Positions 28,418 to 41,400 of a DNA stretch of 64,000 nucleotides are shown here, one piece after another. The translations under genes and the position numbers were made by a program. The notes under the pieces were generated by a model, which did no database searches, was not told the DNA's origin, and was given only the letters and a program-made list of their open reading frames with translations. The DNA comes from Euryodendron excelsum (taxonomy: Eukaryota; Streptophyta; Magnoliopsida; Ericales; Pentaphylacaceae), in NCBI GenBank assembly GCA_033060915.1, contig CM065378.1, positions 15,112,501-15,176,500 on the forward strand, in the 5' to 3' direction. Position 1 is the stretch's first letter. Every line of letters begins with the position of its first letter.

Positions 28418-28867
28418 TGAGAAAGCTTTGAGTTCTTCGCCTATTGAGTTTCTGAACTCCCTCTCTCTTTCTGTCTGTCTGTCTCTCTCTCTCACTTCTT
28501 GGTAGTTGATATGTGGATTGGTCTGGATAGCTGAGGGAGAAACATGGAAGGAAGCGCGACGGAGATAACGAGTCTGAAATTACTGGAATGGCATATGGGC
28601 TTTTCGTAAATGACAAATACATCCCTTCCGTTCTCCAATGGAATATTCCCTGAAAATTGAGAGGGCAAAAATGGAAGTCAAAAGTAATGGCGTCGCCCGG
28701 ACTCGAACCGGAGACCTTCAGCGTGTTAGACTGACGTGATAACCAACTACACCACGACACCATGGCTGTTTTGGTGAATCTCGGAGTCAAATTATCTATA
28801 TATATTTATAAATTTTATGTTTCTATATTTCTAGATTCTATTCTCATATAATTGGGTCAAGAGTGCC
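28418..28867. promoter_or_regulatory. Divergent intergenic region between cyclophilin and amidohydrolase genes
   Basis: Only 450 bases separate the two start codons, which point away from each other, so both promoters must lie here or overlap the leaders. A tRNA-Val gene occupies 28688-28761, about 107 bases from the amidohydrolase start. A CT/GT-rich patch (28459-28495) would be in the cyclophilin leader. TATA-like strings occur at 28797-28810. The sharing of regulatory elements is an inference. Confidence 0.55.
28688..28761 (-). tRNA. tRNA-Val (anticodon AAC)
   Basis: A 74-nt cloverleaf can be drawn on the minus strand. The acceptor GGTGTCG pairs with CGACGCC (one G-U) and the discriminator is A. 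The D-arm contains the A-box string TGTAGTTGGTT. The anticodon loop is CTAACAC, giving AAC, so it decodes valine. The T-arm contains the B-box GGTTCGAGTCC. There is no intron. Four T residues follow 5 bases downstream (28683-28680), a normal Pol III terminator. All stems are intact, so it is likely functional. It lies upstream of, and on the same strand as, the cyclophilin gene. Confidence 0.95.
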
Positions 28868-29118
28868 ATGGCAGTGAGATTGAACTCAGTGAAGCCTCTG
28901 ATTTCAATTTCGTTAGCTTCTTGCCCTTGTAATTCGCGGCAGCTCTTCGTCTCGATTCCAAGAAATCGTCGAGTCCGCATCTCTGCAGCTCAAATGGCGG
29001 CTACGCCTCCTCCTCCTACCAAAGTCATTGATTCGCATTTGCATGTATGGGCATCTCCTCAGGAGGTAACCAAGCTAAACCAACCCCATACATCTGTATG
29101 TGTAGAAATATTACTATA

Positions 29119-29157
<39 letters not shown>

Positions 29158-32100
29158 TTATAAAGCATAATCTATGGTGGTTTCTGTAATTCTGCTTTTT
29201 GGTTGAAGGCTGCAGATAAATACCCTTACTTCCCTGGCCAAGAACCCACTTTACCGGGTCATGTCGATTTCTTGCTTGAGGTACGACTTGCTTAGAAATT
29301 AGGGCTTCTCTGCATAATCTTTCATTTTCTTTATATATACAGTAGGACCTGTGAATATGTACATATATCATTAATAATGCTAATTGTAAAATTTGTATGA
29401 TGAGGGTGCCCTGCGCTAGGAGGTATGGGGATCTACTCTTGGAAGCTAGACCAGAACGATCCTTTGAAATGTCCGATTCGGAGCTCCACACATTGATATT
29501 AATATATAATCTTTTGTGAAACTTAACTTTGTTAATGGATTTTCTTTTATATGTATATGTTGAAAATGCCAGTAGTATCCCACTCTTTGTGGCAAGGTGT
29601 TCGACTAATCTTTTCGTGATAACCATTCTAACAAAGCTCATAGTGCAGACCACTCGGGTGAAGTGTAATAGGAAACATGTCAAGCTCCTATTCCAATTGA
29701 ACAAGTTAAGGTTGAACCGAAGTACCATTTGGTTGCACTAGTAAAACCCATTTATTAGTTGTTCTAAGAAATGGTGCCTAAATTTTGGACTTGCTTGCTT
29801 CATGAGTTGAGGTTACGGTATCCCAACCCTAGTACAATTAGGCTTATTCATTGAGTTATATGTTAGCATTGATCAATGAATAAGCCGTATGTGAAGAGCA
29901 CAACTAAAGCTCATAATTTGGTTTTCAAGTTTGTTGACTACCTTGAACAGATTAGGTCAAGCTTAAGTTTCAACCTAGATATCCTGTTTTCTATATCTAA
30001 TTCAGTTACCTTTTCAATCATATAAAAGTAATGAAGGCTTTCATTGCTTTTTTACTTAGCCTGATTTTGATGAGAACTACTCAGAGATAAGCTTTAGTGG
30101 TAGTTGTATCTTATAAAATTGTGAATATGACCTTCAGGAAAATAATTACCCGTAGTCTTCTCATGTAAAACTGGGTGGCTTTCTGCTCCTTAAAAGTTCT
30201 CAATTGACTAATAACTGCCTATATATATATATATATATATAATAAAATAAAATAAAAACTAAACCCCAAATTTCTATTGTTAAAACAAAGCCCGATCCTT
30301 GCTGTCAACTATGCTTAAAAGAGAGTGTTATGTTTTTTCCTTCATACCTTTGGATCCAAAACTGAGCTGAAGATTACTTGTTCCTATTTGGTTCATTATT
30401 TTGTTTCTTTGGGAGTTCTAATATGAAACTTCGGTTCTTCAAACATGGAGGAGTTTTGATCATTTTTCTTTTGAAGTCAGATCGCTAGAATTTTTGGGTT
30501 TTATCTATAATGCTTCTAGCAAAGCAGAAGCCATAACATTTTTGTTGAAGTTGTCTATAATCAACGTCTTGTTTCCACAGCATATGGCAGTAGCAGGTGT
30601 AGATGGTGCGCTCATTGTCCAGCCCATTAATCATAAGTTTAACCACTCTTATGTGACAAGGTCAGTTGAAATGATGTGCATTTTTGCTTGTCAATAGAAA
30701 ATCTTCAATCTTAATTCATCTTTCTCTATGTAAGAAGTTCGCTATCTATTGAGCTGGAAACCCACTTCAAATTGGGAAGGACATGGATAAGCTAATTATA
30801 GCTAATAAAATCCTCATGTGGCTTGTGCCCAATATAGAGGTCAAACAACAGGAATCATAAATTGGTGGCCAAACTTGTCAGTTGCCATCACTCAAGAATT
30901 GAACAAGGTACCCAAAAAAATGGCATTCAAGTAGAAGTCCCAGATTCCAATATTGAGAATCTGAAGAGCAAAGCTCAACTGTAAGATAGCTTGTTGGCAT
31001 TGTATGGTTAAGGTTGAATATTAGCTTCAGTTAATATTTGTAGTTTGTCTCTTAAATCAACTGTTTCCTTTCAACTTCTTCATAACGTAATCGTAAAAGG
31101 TGTTGTTAATTACTGGACAGTGTCTTGAAGAAGTATCCTTCCAAGTTCGTTGGTTGTTGCCTGGCAAATCCAGCAAAAGATGGAAGTGGGGTTAGGCAGC
31201 TTGAAAATCTTATTCTGAAGGTCTTTAAAGAATCTCGAGCTATTAGATAACCAGTATCTTGTAACAGAAGGATTATATTGATGCAGAATCTTTTCTTGTG
31301 GTAGGATGGTTATCGTGCTGTTCGCTTTAATCCATATTTGTGGCCTTCTGGTCAACAGGTATTGGTCTTCATCTAAAAATCCTTGTTGCTGGATAAATGG
31401 CTCCATGTTTTATTCTTTGTTTTGTTTCATGAGATAAAGTTTATTAGAGCATAGTTATTCGTAAATTTTAATTGGATTAGTTCACTTTCTGGAAGGAGAT
31501 ACTGAGAAAATTTTGTTCCTGACCTTCCACATGTGGACCTGGTGGAAGGTGGTTGACCACCTACTAACACCAGGACATTTCCCCAGCAGGAATTAATTTA
31601 AGAGGAACTGTATAGATATAGGTAAAAGGTGACATTAAAAATTTCCATTCAACGATTCTCAGATGATGAGTCAAAATCTCCTTTACTTACCCAGAAAATA
31701 AATACAATGATCAGGTAGGCCCATACCTCCTATTGTTACTTCTGACAAGTGTCTACCATGTTTATTGATCTTCACAGATGACAAATGAAATTGGGAAGGC
31801 CATGTTCTCTAAAGCTGGAGAGCTTGGAGTGCCAGTGGGCTTCATGTGCATGAAGGTATAAAGTAATACATTAGCTCCACTGAAGAATCTTAGAATTCAA
31901 CGTTCTTACAGTTCAGTCTTAACCCTATCATGACTTCCCAGCTCATCTGTGTGAGCAGCAAAGTGATTTCACTCAGATATTATTACTACGTCATTGATTT
32001 ATGTTCATGATTCACCCACTTTATTGCTGCATAGGATTTCAGCCAACCACCAACCCATACTGTCAGTTGTATGTGCCAGTGGTTCAGTGAATATTGATGA

Positions 32101-33219
32101 AAGGTTTCTTTTCAGGGTCTTAATCTTCATCTGTCAGAAATTGAGGAACTGTGCACAGAATTCCCGTCAACAGTTGTACTGCTTGATCATCTGGCTTTCT
32201 GCAAACCACCAATGTAAGTGCCCGCTGGTATTCATTTATGAGGAACTTTTCAAGCTGACCCCGGGTAAAGGACCTTCTTAGTTGTTCTGATGTGTGTTAT
32301 CTTGCAGAAATGACGACGAAAGCCTAGCTTTCTCAGAGCTTTTGAAGCTATCTAGATTTCCACAGGTAGAATGCACTGCACAACTTATACGACTTCTATT
32401 CCTACTGGTTTTTTTTTTAATAAATGTTGGACTTGTGTCTTGACTGCGACTGCTTGCCAGCAAGGCCATCTACGTTTCAATTGATCCTGGACATTATTGG
32501 GAGTCATTTTGTTCCTCAGTTTTACCTGTTGATATTTCAAAAAGATTTTGGGATAGGGTCCACCTAGAGCCAATTGGACTATTTCTGGAGCATTAGTCTG
32601 GACAATTCAGCTTCCCCCACCCCTTCTGTTTCTCACAAAATTTGAGGATCAAGCACAAATTTTGAACCTCTGTGCTCACTGATACCACCTTCAGATGCAT
32701 AATATCCAAAGGCTTCTACACCATCCATAGAGATTGTTCACAAAATTTGCTCTTGATCATTTTAGTGATATTATGATCTTAATCCGTGGGCTGGAAACTT
32801 CATTTGACAGGTTAATATAAAATTTAGTGCCCTATTCAGGGTGTCAAGAAAGCCATATCCATACGAGGATTTATCCCAAGTTCTTTCCCAAGTAGTCTCC
32901 AGCTTCGGTGCCAACCGTGTCATGTGGGGCAGGTAAAAAGTATCCTCCTTTCTAGTATCCATTGAAAGACTTAATTAAAAGAACAATCTTCAAATTTATC
33001 AACATCACTTCGCTATTTATCTTAAAGTCAAATCTCTGAGCCTTTCGTCTTCAAAATTTGCTCAGCGACTTCCCATATGTTGTTCCCGAGTGTGGGTATA
33101 AAGAAGCTAAAGAAGCAGTATCTGCCATTGCCGATCAAGTGCCTCTATCATCTTCGGAGTTGGAGTGGATCATGGGTAGAACAGTTATGCAACTCTTTCA
33201 AGGACACTGGCTTTCTTAA
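28868..33219 (+). CDS. Amidohydrolase-2 family protein, probably plastid-targeted
   Basis: TIM-barrel metal-dependent hydrolase related to 2-pyrone-4,6-dicarboxylate lactonase; the plant substrate is unknown to me. Ten exons close in phase: 28868-29065, 29209-29280, 30581-30660, 31121-31220, 31305-31358, 31778-31855, 32116-32213, 32308-32365, 32811-32932, 33066-33219, giving 337 residues. The metal-binding start of the barrel is IDSHLHVW (about residues 55-62). Later family blocks are VQPINH, GYRAVRFNPYLWP, VVLLDHLAF and the C-terminal VMWGSDFPY with its metal-binding Asp. Residues 1-42 contain no Asp or Glu and many Ser/Arg, like a chloroplast or mitochondrial presequence. A second in-frame ATG at 28994 (MAATPPPP) could give a cytosolic form. 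Head-to-head with the cyclophilin; convergent with the GYF gene. Confidence 0.9.
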
Positions 33220-33804
33220 GCAACTGGACATCTCTGTGCAACGTGCCGTGTGAGACATAATGTACTGAAGATACGTGCAGATTTGCAATCAAATTTTAAT
33301 GCCACATATGAATTTTACCTGGAATTATTATTGAATGTTACCGGATTTTCACATAAACGTGGACATAGCCTATGAATTGTTTTTCCAAAGTTATCAGAAC
33401 TTCACAATTGCACTACTTTTTAAAGAAAAATCAGTTCTGTCAGCAATTAGCTTTGGTGATGAAAAGTGGAAAGGTTTAGCAGCAGCAGCGACAAACGGTA
33501 TTGATTGGCGATTCAAACGATCTGAGAAGATTATTTGTATACATGATTCTCTTCATTGATTAATTTTCCTATGAAAAACTGTCTATACAACATTATACTA
33601 ACCACCCCCATCCTACATGCCTTTGATTCCTAAGACTAAACCAGGCCTTGCCATCACCCCAACATCTTAAATGAGATGCAAATGGGGAAGGGGAAAAAAA
33701 AAATCAAAGAATTACCCAACAACTGCAAATGATTTACAGAAATTATCTTCTGTACAGCTTTTAAGAAACAGGAATAGTACAATTGAGCTACTAAATAAGA
33801 CTCG
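33220..33804. other. Convergent 3' regions of amidohydrolase and GYF genes
   Basis: 585 bases between two stop codons on opposite strands. It must contain both 3' UTRs, which may overlap. No further gene is visible. Confidence 0.5.
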
Positions 33805-35168
33805 TTAATCATCTGCCCGTTGTATCTCACCCATCATGATGCGATTGCTTGTCACCTTGAACCCAAGAAGGGCTGGATCAATTTGCCTCCCTTTCTTCCC
33901 TTTCTTTTTCCCACTTCGGCCTGCCTGTGTTCCATCTGATGACTCTGAAGCTCCTGCTGCAGGAACCTCTGGCTGCGCTGGCTTCTTGGCATTGCTTTTA
34001 AGCATGTCGATGAATGATGGTTCCGAGACATCAGCATCACTGCCAGATGAGGTTTGTCGAAAATGCCTCTCTTTTTTGCCAGATGCCAGAACGTCCGAAT
34101 TTTGGTTTGCTGGATGTCCCCCTGGCTCCCGTCTTCCCCCTAATGCATTCAAAATCAACAAGTGATTACTTTGAGAAAAAGACCCCCAATGGGATGAACC
34201 CTACATTAAGCTCTGCAACAGCTCAAACCCAAACAAGCTTTTGTATTTATTTGTTTATTTTAATTTTGGACATGGCTGAGCACTGGCTTCCCTTCCGAGA
34301 CATTGTCCATTTTATCCGATATCTCGGCTTTTTATATCTGAATTTTTCTTATTTTTATAATTTTTATAAGATATTCGAATATTTATTTCTCCATTATCTT
34401 CTGATAAATCGCCAATATTTTCAATTATCCCAGTCAATATATTTTTGTATGACATTTTGAAATATCAATTTTTTTCAATTCCTGCTACCGTTATATCACA
34501 ATATTTTTGAAATATCACCAAAAGTTAAGATTAAAATATTCCCCACCCCCCCAAAAAAAAAAAAAAATCCCAGACCTCACCTCTCTACCCAAAGAACACG
34601 AGAGAGAGGTTTGCACTGAGTTAAGGATAATGGTGCACCATTCCCACAAAGGGGAGAGACCTAGTGTAATGCTCTCCTACCCGTGTCAGTAAAAATGAGA
34701 CGCTCACCCATCTGCCTAATTGATTTTTTATGATTGGCAAAGCCTGTAATTCCATTTAAATGGCAAGCAAATTATCTCAAAGCATTTATAGATTTATAAC
34801 TAACATACATTTCAAATCTAGCACCCATATGTGGTAAATAGACATACCTTCAGAAGGAACTGAAGTTGGAGGATGTTTGCCTCTGATGACGGGATCAGAG
34901 GCCAGCTCAGACAACCCTTCTTGAGAAGATGAATTCCGTGAGACAGGTGGTCGTTTCAGCAAAAAATTGTCCGGCCCTTTGGATGCAAGGGTTGGTACCC
35001 TGTCAAAAGGAAGTCAAAGTTAAGAGATGTACATTATCTAAGAAATGCAAAAATAGAGCAAATTTATCATATATCCCTTCAACACCAAGACCCGAAGAAT
35101 CATTTTGAATCACCAGTGTGTACTACTAACAGGCATTTCTTTCAGACAAACACCCGCTCATATAGTTG

Positions 35169-35201
<33 letters not shown>

Positions 35202-35379
35202 ACTCATTTAACCAGCATAAAAACTAAGTTGGTAATTTTAAGATTGTATTAATAACGATGCTCATATTCAACTTCCAAAGGGGAAAACGAAAGGAAGAAA
35301 AAAATGGCACTTGAACTATCCAAGCACAAACAGATTAAGCATAGTGCATTGATCACCTTCATAATGACCCATGAACTCA

Positions 35380-35413
<34 letters not shown>

Positions 35414-38400
35414 GAGATTTAGCCCCAAGGAGACTTGACTGCTTCTCTTTTTTGTTTGCTGGGTGTGGGTGGGTTGCTTTGGGGGCGGGAATGGGATTCA
35501 AGCCCCACCAATTCATTTTCTTAGAAAAATGGAGAGATGATCATATGATGCTCTTACAAATACCCAAGAAAAGCTGAGTTATTTAGGCTTTTCCTTAGAA
35601 TATCAGAAGCAATATCATTATACAGCAGAAAGAATCCTTACCAGTCCCCAGCTACCTCTTCTGCAAAAGAATCAGCAAGTCCAACTTTGTTGTTACTGTA
35701 GAAGGCTGTATTCCCACCTGGAACCATTTCATAGACATCATCACTTACATAAACAAAATGGAAAAGCCAACAAAGAAAAGATGTAAGAGAAGTTTACCAG
35801 CAATGGCAAGTGAATTATGCCTGCTAATGACATTAATTGGCATTTCCCCACGTTCTATAGCAGCCAAACCTGCCAGCTCAGGTGTGCCTTCTTGAATCTC
35901 TGAAGCTGGCAGCTTTGTCATACCAACCTCACTTTTGAATCCTTGTTTTTTACCGTCCATATCAAAGAAGTCTCTTTCTACAGAAGACTTGGCAATCATG
36001 TTGGAATTTGGGTAAATTGCCTGAGAAGTTTCACCAATGCCTGAAAAAAATGGGTCTCCTTCACTTAATACTCCAGAATTGGACCTAAGAGGCAGTCTTT
36101 CGCCACTTTCCAAGGCACTAGCCATCTCATCAGCCAAACAAACTTGTGGCAGTCCACCTGAATTAGAGCCATACGGTCCTAGGGTAAATGAGTGGTTTAC
36201 ACCTGCTTCATGATCTGATAAAAGACTGAAGGATTGATTAGAAGAGCTTGTTCCAGAATAGTGACCAGAAGGTGCCCTTCTATCATAGGATACTCCATTG
36301 CCCACATCAAATAAATCAGCTGGTTGATGGCCTGATTTTTGATGGAGCAATTCCATAAGCAAACGCTTTGAACTATCATTGTTTGTTCCAGCTGACATCC
36401 ATAAACTTGGATCTTCAGAAGTCATTTTAACTTCTGAATCCCTATTCTGCAGCTCAGCATTAAGATGCAATTGTTGTATCCGAGATTCCATCCAGTCTTT
36501 CGAGAGCTGACCATTGCTCTCAGGCCAGTTGCCCTCGATTGTATCAGAATTTGAAGCATGAAATTGGTTGGGAATTGAAGGGTGATGTGACTGGATACCA
36601 GAGGAGAACCCACCCACTTGACTAGCTGAGTGCATTCGTGCATTTGGTTCGTGCATATCTAAACCTTGACCACGTGCCAAGACATTCATGACATCCAGGT
36701 TCATTCCTGGAGCACCGACAGGCAAATTCATTGACCGCTCAAAGGGCAATAAGCCAGAATCATAGAGGCCTCGCTGGAATCGATCTTGTACTGAAAGATT
36801 CCGCTCAAGGTGACTCAGCTGCTCCTCAGCGGAAGGTCTCTGTTGTTGCTGATAAAAATCTAATGGGCCAAGCCCTGCAGAGTGAGATCGGTGTGCTCCA
36901 GCAGGACTTCTGAGGAACTGATTGCCTTCATCAACAGGCCAGACAGAACCAAAATGCCTCTCTTCTTCCATTTCCACTCGCTGCCTCAACCCCACAGGCA
37001 ACTGCCTTGCGTTCAACTGCTCCTGCTGAAGAATCTGATGTTCCAAAGAGCGCATCTGTCCATGCTTTGAACGTGATACAAGCTCCAATAGATCACTTTG
37101 ATGCCCTTGATGTGGAGTTTGACCAAATTTTGCTTGGATAAGATGCTCAAGGGATGGATCAGCATGCCTCGGAGGATGATGGGAACGCTGTTGTAGTTCA
37201 TGTAAAATCTGCTGCTTCAACGAAACCTGATCACGAGCATTGTTGGTTCGAACAGCCTCAACACGAGACTGTCCACGACCAGAATCATGCATTTGACTCT
37301 GCAGCAATTGCTCAAGAAGCATCTGTCGAGCTTGAGACTGCTGTTGCTCCTGCAATAGTATTTGTTGTTGACGAAGCTGCTGTTGTTGCTGCAGTTGATG
37401 GTGTTGTTGGAGCTGAAGCTGCCGATGCTGCTGCTGCTGCTGCATTTGTAGCGCCAAAAGGTGTTCCAGATCTGGGCCCATTTGATTAGCCAACTGTTGG
37501 TGGTGAATTGAATTCCGACGTGGCACTTGCTCCAATAACGATTCATTCAAGTGGGGATGAGGAGACAACAGATTACGCTGCTGGAGCTGTTGTTGAAATT
37601 GCTGCGTCAAAAGCTGCTCTGATGCATCAAAGCGGTTGGATTCTTGATCCAACGGTGGAAACCTGCGAGCATCAATAGCATCTTGATACAAGTTGTGGCC
37701 AGAAACTGTGTTTCTTCTATAAACGTCAGACCATGTCTCCACAGCCTGAGCCGAATCAGCCACTGCACCCAAAGAGCCAACTCTTCCAGTGATAGGGTTG
37801 ATAAGCTGATCCTGAGCACCACTGCCGCAGGGCATGTTTGATGACTGGTTAGGCCTTGCATAAGTGCCTTCAAGCTCAGACCACAACAACCCAAAAGGAT
37901 GCAACTTATTGCTACCCTCATTGCGCATAACAGGTTCCGAAAATTCAATTGGAAGAGAAGGGTTGCCTGCAGGATTTGCAGGAGAATCATTAATGCACGT
38001 CGAAGTTTTCCCAATAGGAATGCCACCACTCCCAGGTCTCCCTGGAAACACAATTTCTGCACAAACAGAGATGGATAAACAGTAAGACCAAATACAAGCC
38101 CCATCAAAAGAGGTGTAAAAATTAAGATCACGACCAAGAAAAGTAACTAACCTTCATCTTGAGCAACAAAATCATGAAAGCTTTGACTCTCAGTATAAGG
38201 GAGTTGCAATGGACCTTCATGTTGAGAAATTCTTGACTGAACATGCTGCATTGGTAGACCATCAAACCTAGACAATTGCCAGTGGTGGTCATTTAATGCA
38301 GACGAATGAGTAATTTCAGGAACAGGGGCAGAAGCAGGTAAACTAGGCCCCAATTTCTCTTCCAAAGCTCCAGGCCCTTCTATCTTAGAACTTATATCGG

Positions 38401-41400
38401 TACTAAAGGCATGTTCATCTATAACTTTCAGATGTGGCATGACCTCACCTAAATCTTGGAAAGGTGTTGCCTCTGGAGCATCTGCCAGGCGGACAGGAAG
38501 ATCAGTCCCAAAAAACCCTTGCTCAAACCATGAAATGATGTCAACCCCAAGAAAAGGTCCCTGGGTCTCTCCCTGAGGATCCAGGTAGTACAAACTGAAT
38601 TCCTCTGGTGGGACACCCCCTTCCAACTGATACTCATTGTGGTTGCCCTGAAAGTGCCGCAGATTGCCACTCCAACTCTGCTCAGAAGAGGGAGAAACAA
38701 ATAAAGAATTCGAATCATCTGTAACCTTGGTACTGATATCAAAAGCAGCAGCAGATGCAACATCATCAAGAGAAGGATGTTTGGTGAAGGCAGAATCTGC
38801 AACTTTGAGCTGAGAAGTATTAAGGTGAGCACCACTAATGTCTTGCACATTGCAGAAATTGTTACTATTTGAAATTGTTCGCATCAATTCATCTGCATTT
38901 GTCCCAATGGTAGCTGCAGGAATTTTACCTTCTCCGTGATTAATATCTCCTGAAACAAAGCAAAGGTAGTTCCATTCAGAAGATGCTAAAAATAAAAAAT
39001 ACAAACATATTGCAGTTGTAAAGTTTGAATAGGGTCTGTTACTTACCATCTATCCAATTAATTTTAGGACCCTTGTTGTTCAAGGTGCTACAAACATTAG
39101 CCTGATGAGGGTCGTCATTCACAGTTCCTCCAAAGACCTCAACAATCTCGTCAGACATAATTGAGGGCAGGATACCCTGTTTCCCATTGGTGGGTTCCAA
39201 GTCTCCAACATCTGGAAGGAACATTTTCATAAGGTTCCAAAAGACAGGAAGTAACATATGTAAGAAAAAAAAAAAATACATTAGATGTTACATTGCCATA
39301 AATAAGGAGTCTGCCCTTTCTAAACTAATCACCTGCAACGTTATCAGTTGATCTGCCCTTTCTAAATGAATTGTACGACACCCCACTACTAGTGATCTTG
39401 CCCTTCCATAAATCACCAAGAATAGCCTGAAATATTTGCGAGACACATTTAATCCTCCTGTGGAAAAACAAAATCATAGAACAGAACAAGTTAATTCACT
39501 ATGCGGAGCCAATTCAGAGAGTTTACCTCCTCTTCTGCATCAGGAGTGACAAAAGCCAATGGCTCAAGGACAGTGACTTGTGTTATAGGAGGAGCTTCCT
39601 CCATCTGGTCAGGCACTGCAGAGAGAGAAGGATCCATTTTTTGCTTGCGGTAAATGTCAAGGAGCTTCCCCCTTGGGTAGCAAAATGTATCAGCTGAGGA
39701 GCTTGGCTTCCCAGGGACACTTTCAGTCATGTCAAATTGAGCAGCACCAAGGGAACCTGCAGATGGAAGTCTTACAACTGCTGCACTAGATCTTCCACGT
39801 CCTAAAGTAAACCCCACATTAGAACCCTCAGCCCTCCCTCTCTCAAGTCCAAACCCAGGTGCAGCACGGTAGGAAACTGGCCCACTAGAATTTCCCTCCA
39901 TCCTATGCCTTGGCCTCCACTTGTCACGAGAATCTGAGTCACGCTCAGGAACTGCACGGGGATTGCTGCCTACAAATGATTGACCATCACTGTGAGCATC
40001 TTCCTTCTCTACGTCTGTCCTTTTTTCAATCCGAGATTCCTTATCTTTGTCTTCAGGACCCCACCTAGAGGTCCACTTACTATCACGTCGCGTATCATGT
40101 CCAGAACTGCGATTGCTAACATCATGCCACCTATCAGTGGACAAAGTTTTATTGTCAGTGTTTTCTCTACCCGCAGGGTTGTCAGCACGACGATCAGTCT
40201 TCCTGCGATCTCTTCTACCAAGCAAGCTAGTTTCCCTTTCTTCTTCCCGCCAGCGGCGGCCACTCTCAGTCTCAGTTGCAATTCTTCTCCAATCTCTTTT
40301 GTCCTCGGGGACATCCGGACGCCAGCCCTCCTTCTGATTGGGATCAGCAGCATTTCCAAGAGAAAGAGAACTTGGTGCACGCATTTCCTGTCGCACAAAA
40401 CCATAGCAATAAAATAATTTATATAATATGCACCTCATTTAGATAAAGAGCACATCAGCTATACCAATAGAAGTTTAAGGGGAAAATTTTTGAGACAAGG
40501 AAATCTGCTTGACCCTATTTTAATCAAACTTCTCACAACATCTGCAAGACAATAGTTCTATTAAACCTCAGTGGTGATTTCAATAAAGTGCAGATTGCCA
40601 TGTACCCAACAAAAAGGTTGTTTCCTGAATATGATTATTTCAGTTTATTCAGGATTGAGAAGATCCAAACTCATAATAATATTTCAGTTTTGGTTGAAAC
40701 ACAAAGTAGCATGACAAGCATGTGTATCGTGGAATCTAGCAAGTGGCATTGTGGACAGCCCATATGATGACTGTGATCCAGTCAAAAGAAACTCTGTAAT
40801 GCTCATGTATTCTATCTCGGTTAGAGTTGCTTACTTTTTGTTATAATAAGTTGAGAAGCAAGCTTCAGGCTAACTAAACAGGTCAGTTTTGTTTTGAAGC
40901 CAAATAAGTGGGGTAGACATCTAAGTTGTAACCAGTTTAACCTAAATAGGAAATTGGTCAGGTTTGGTTGAGATGAACATTAATCTTAGCAAAATAAATC
41001 CTGTTATGAACCACCTCAATCATACTCATGCCAACGTACTACATGATGAAGTCGCAGCCACTATGGTTGCAACCATGTTACTATAAAAAGATTCAGGAAT
41101 TAACGATTAAACCATTTTAGAAATGGTCCTATGAAGTAGCAAGCCTTTCAGTTGAAACCATGTTTCTATCATAAATTCAGTAGATAATTAATAAAGCATG
41201 GGTCATGCGAAAATTAAATGAAACTATAAGAAAGATGTACAACTTACACATACGTAAACTCAAAATAAATAAAAAATTAACATAGCACAACCCACAAAAT
41301 TGAAAGTGTGAATGTGACAATACGTGATGTAATAGTCAATCTCTTTAATAACTTCTTTAATTTGATGTCAAAACAACTGATTCAATGAATTGAATATAAC

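Noticed and set aside
29114..29728. 204-residue minus-strand open frame
   Set aside because: It lies in introns and across exon 2 of the amidohydrolase, runs through an (AT)n tract and shows no domain.
37154..37489. Plus-strand 111-residue Ala/Val-rich open frame
   Set aside because: It is the antisense of the glutamine-rich exon of the GYF gene; CAG/CAA repeats read backwards give Leu, Ala or Val runs.
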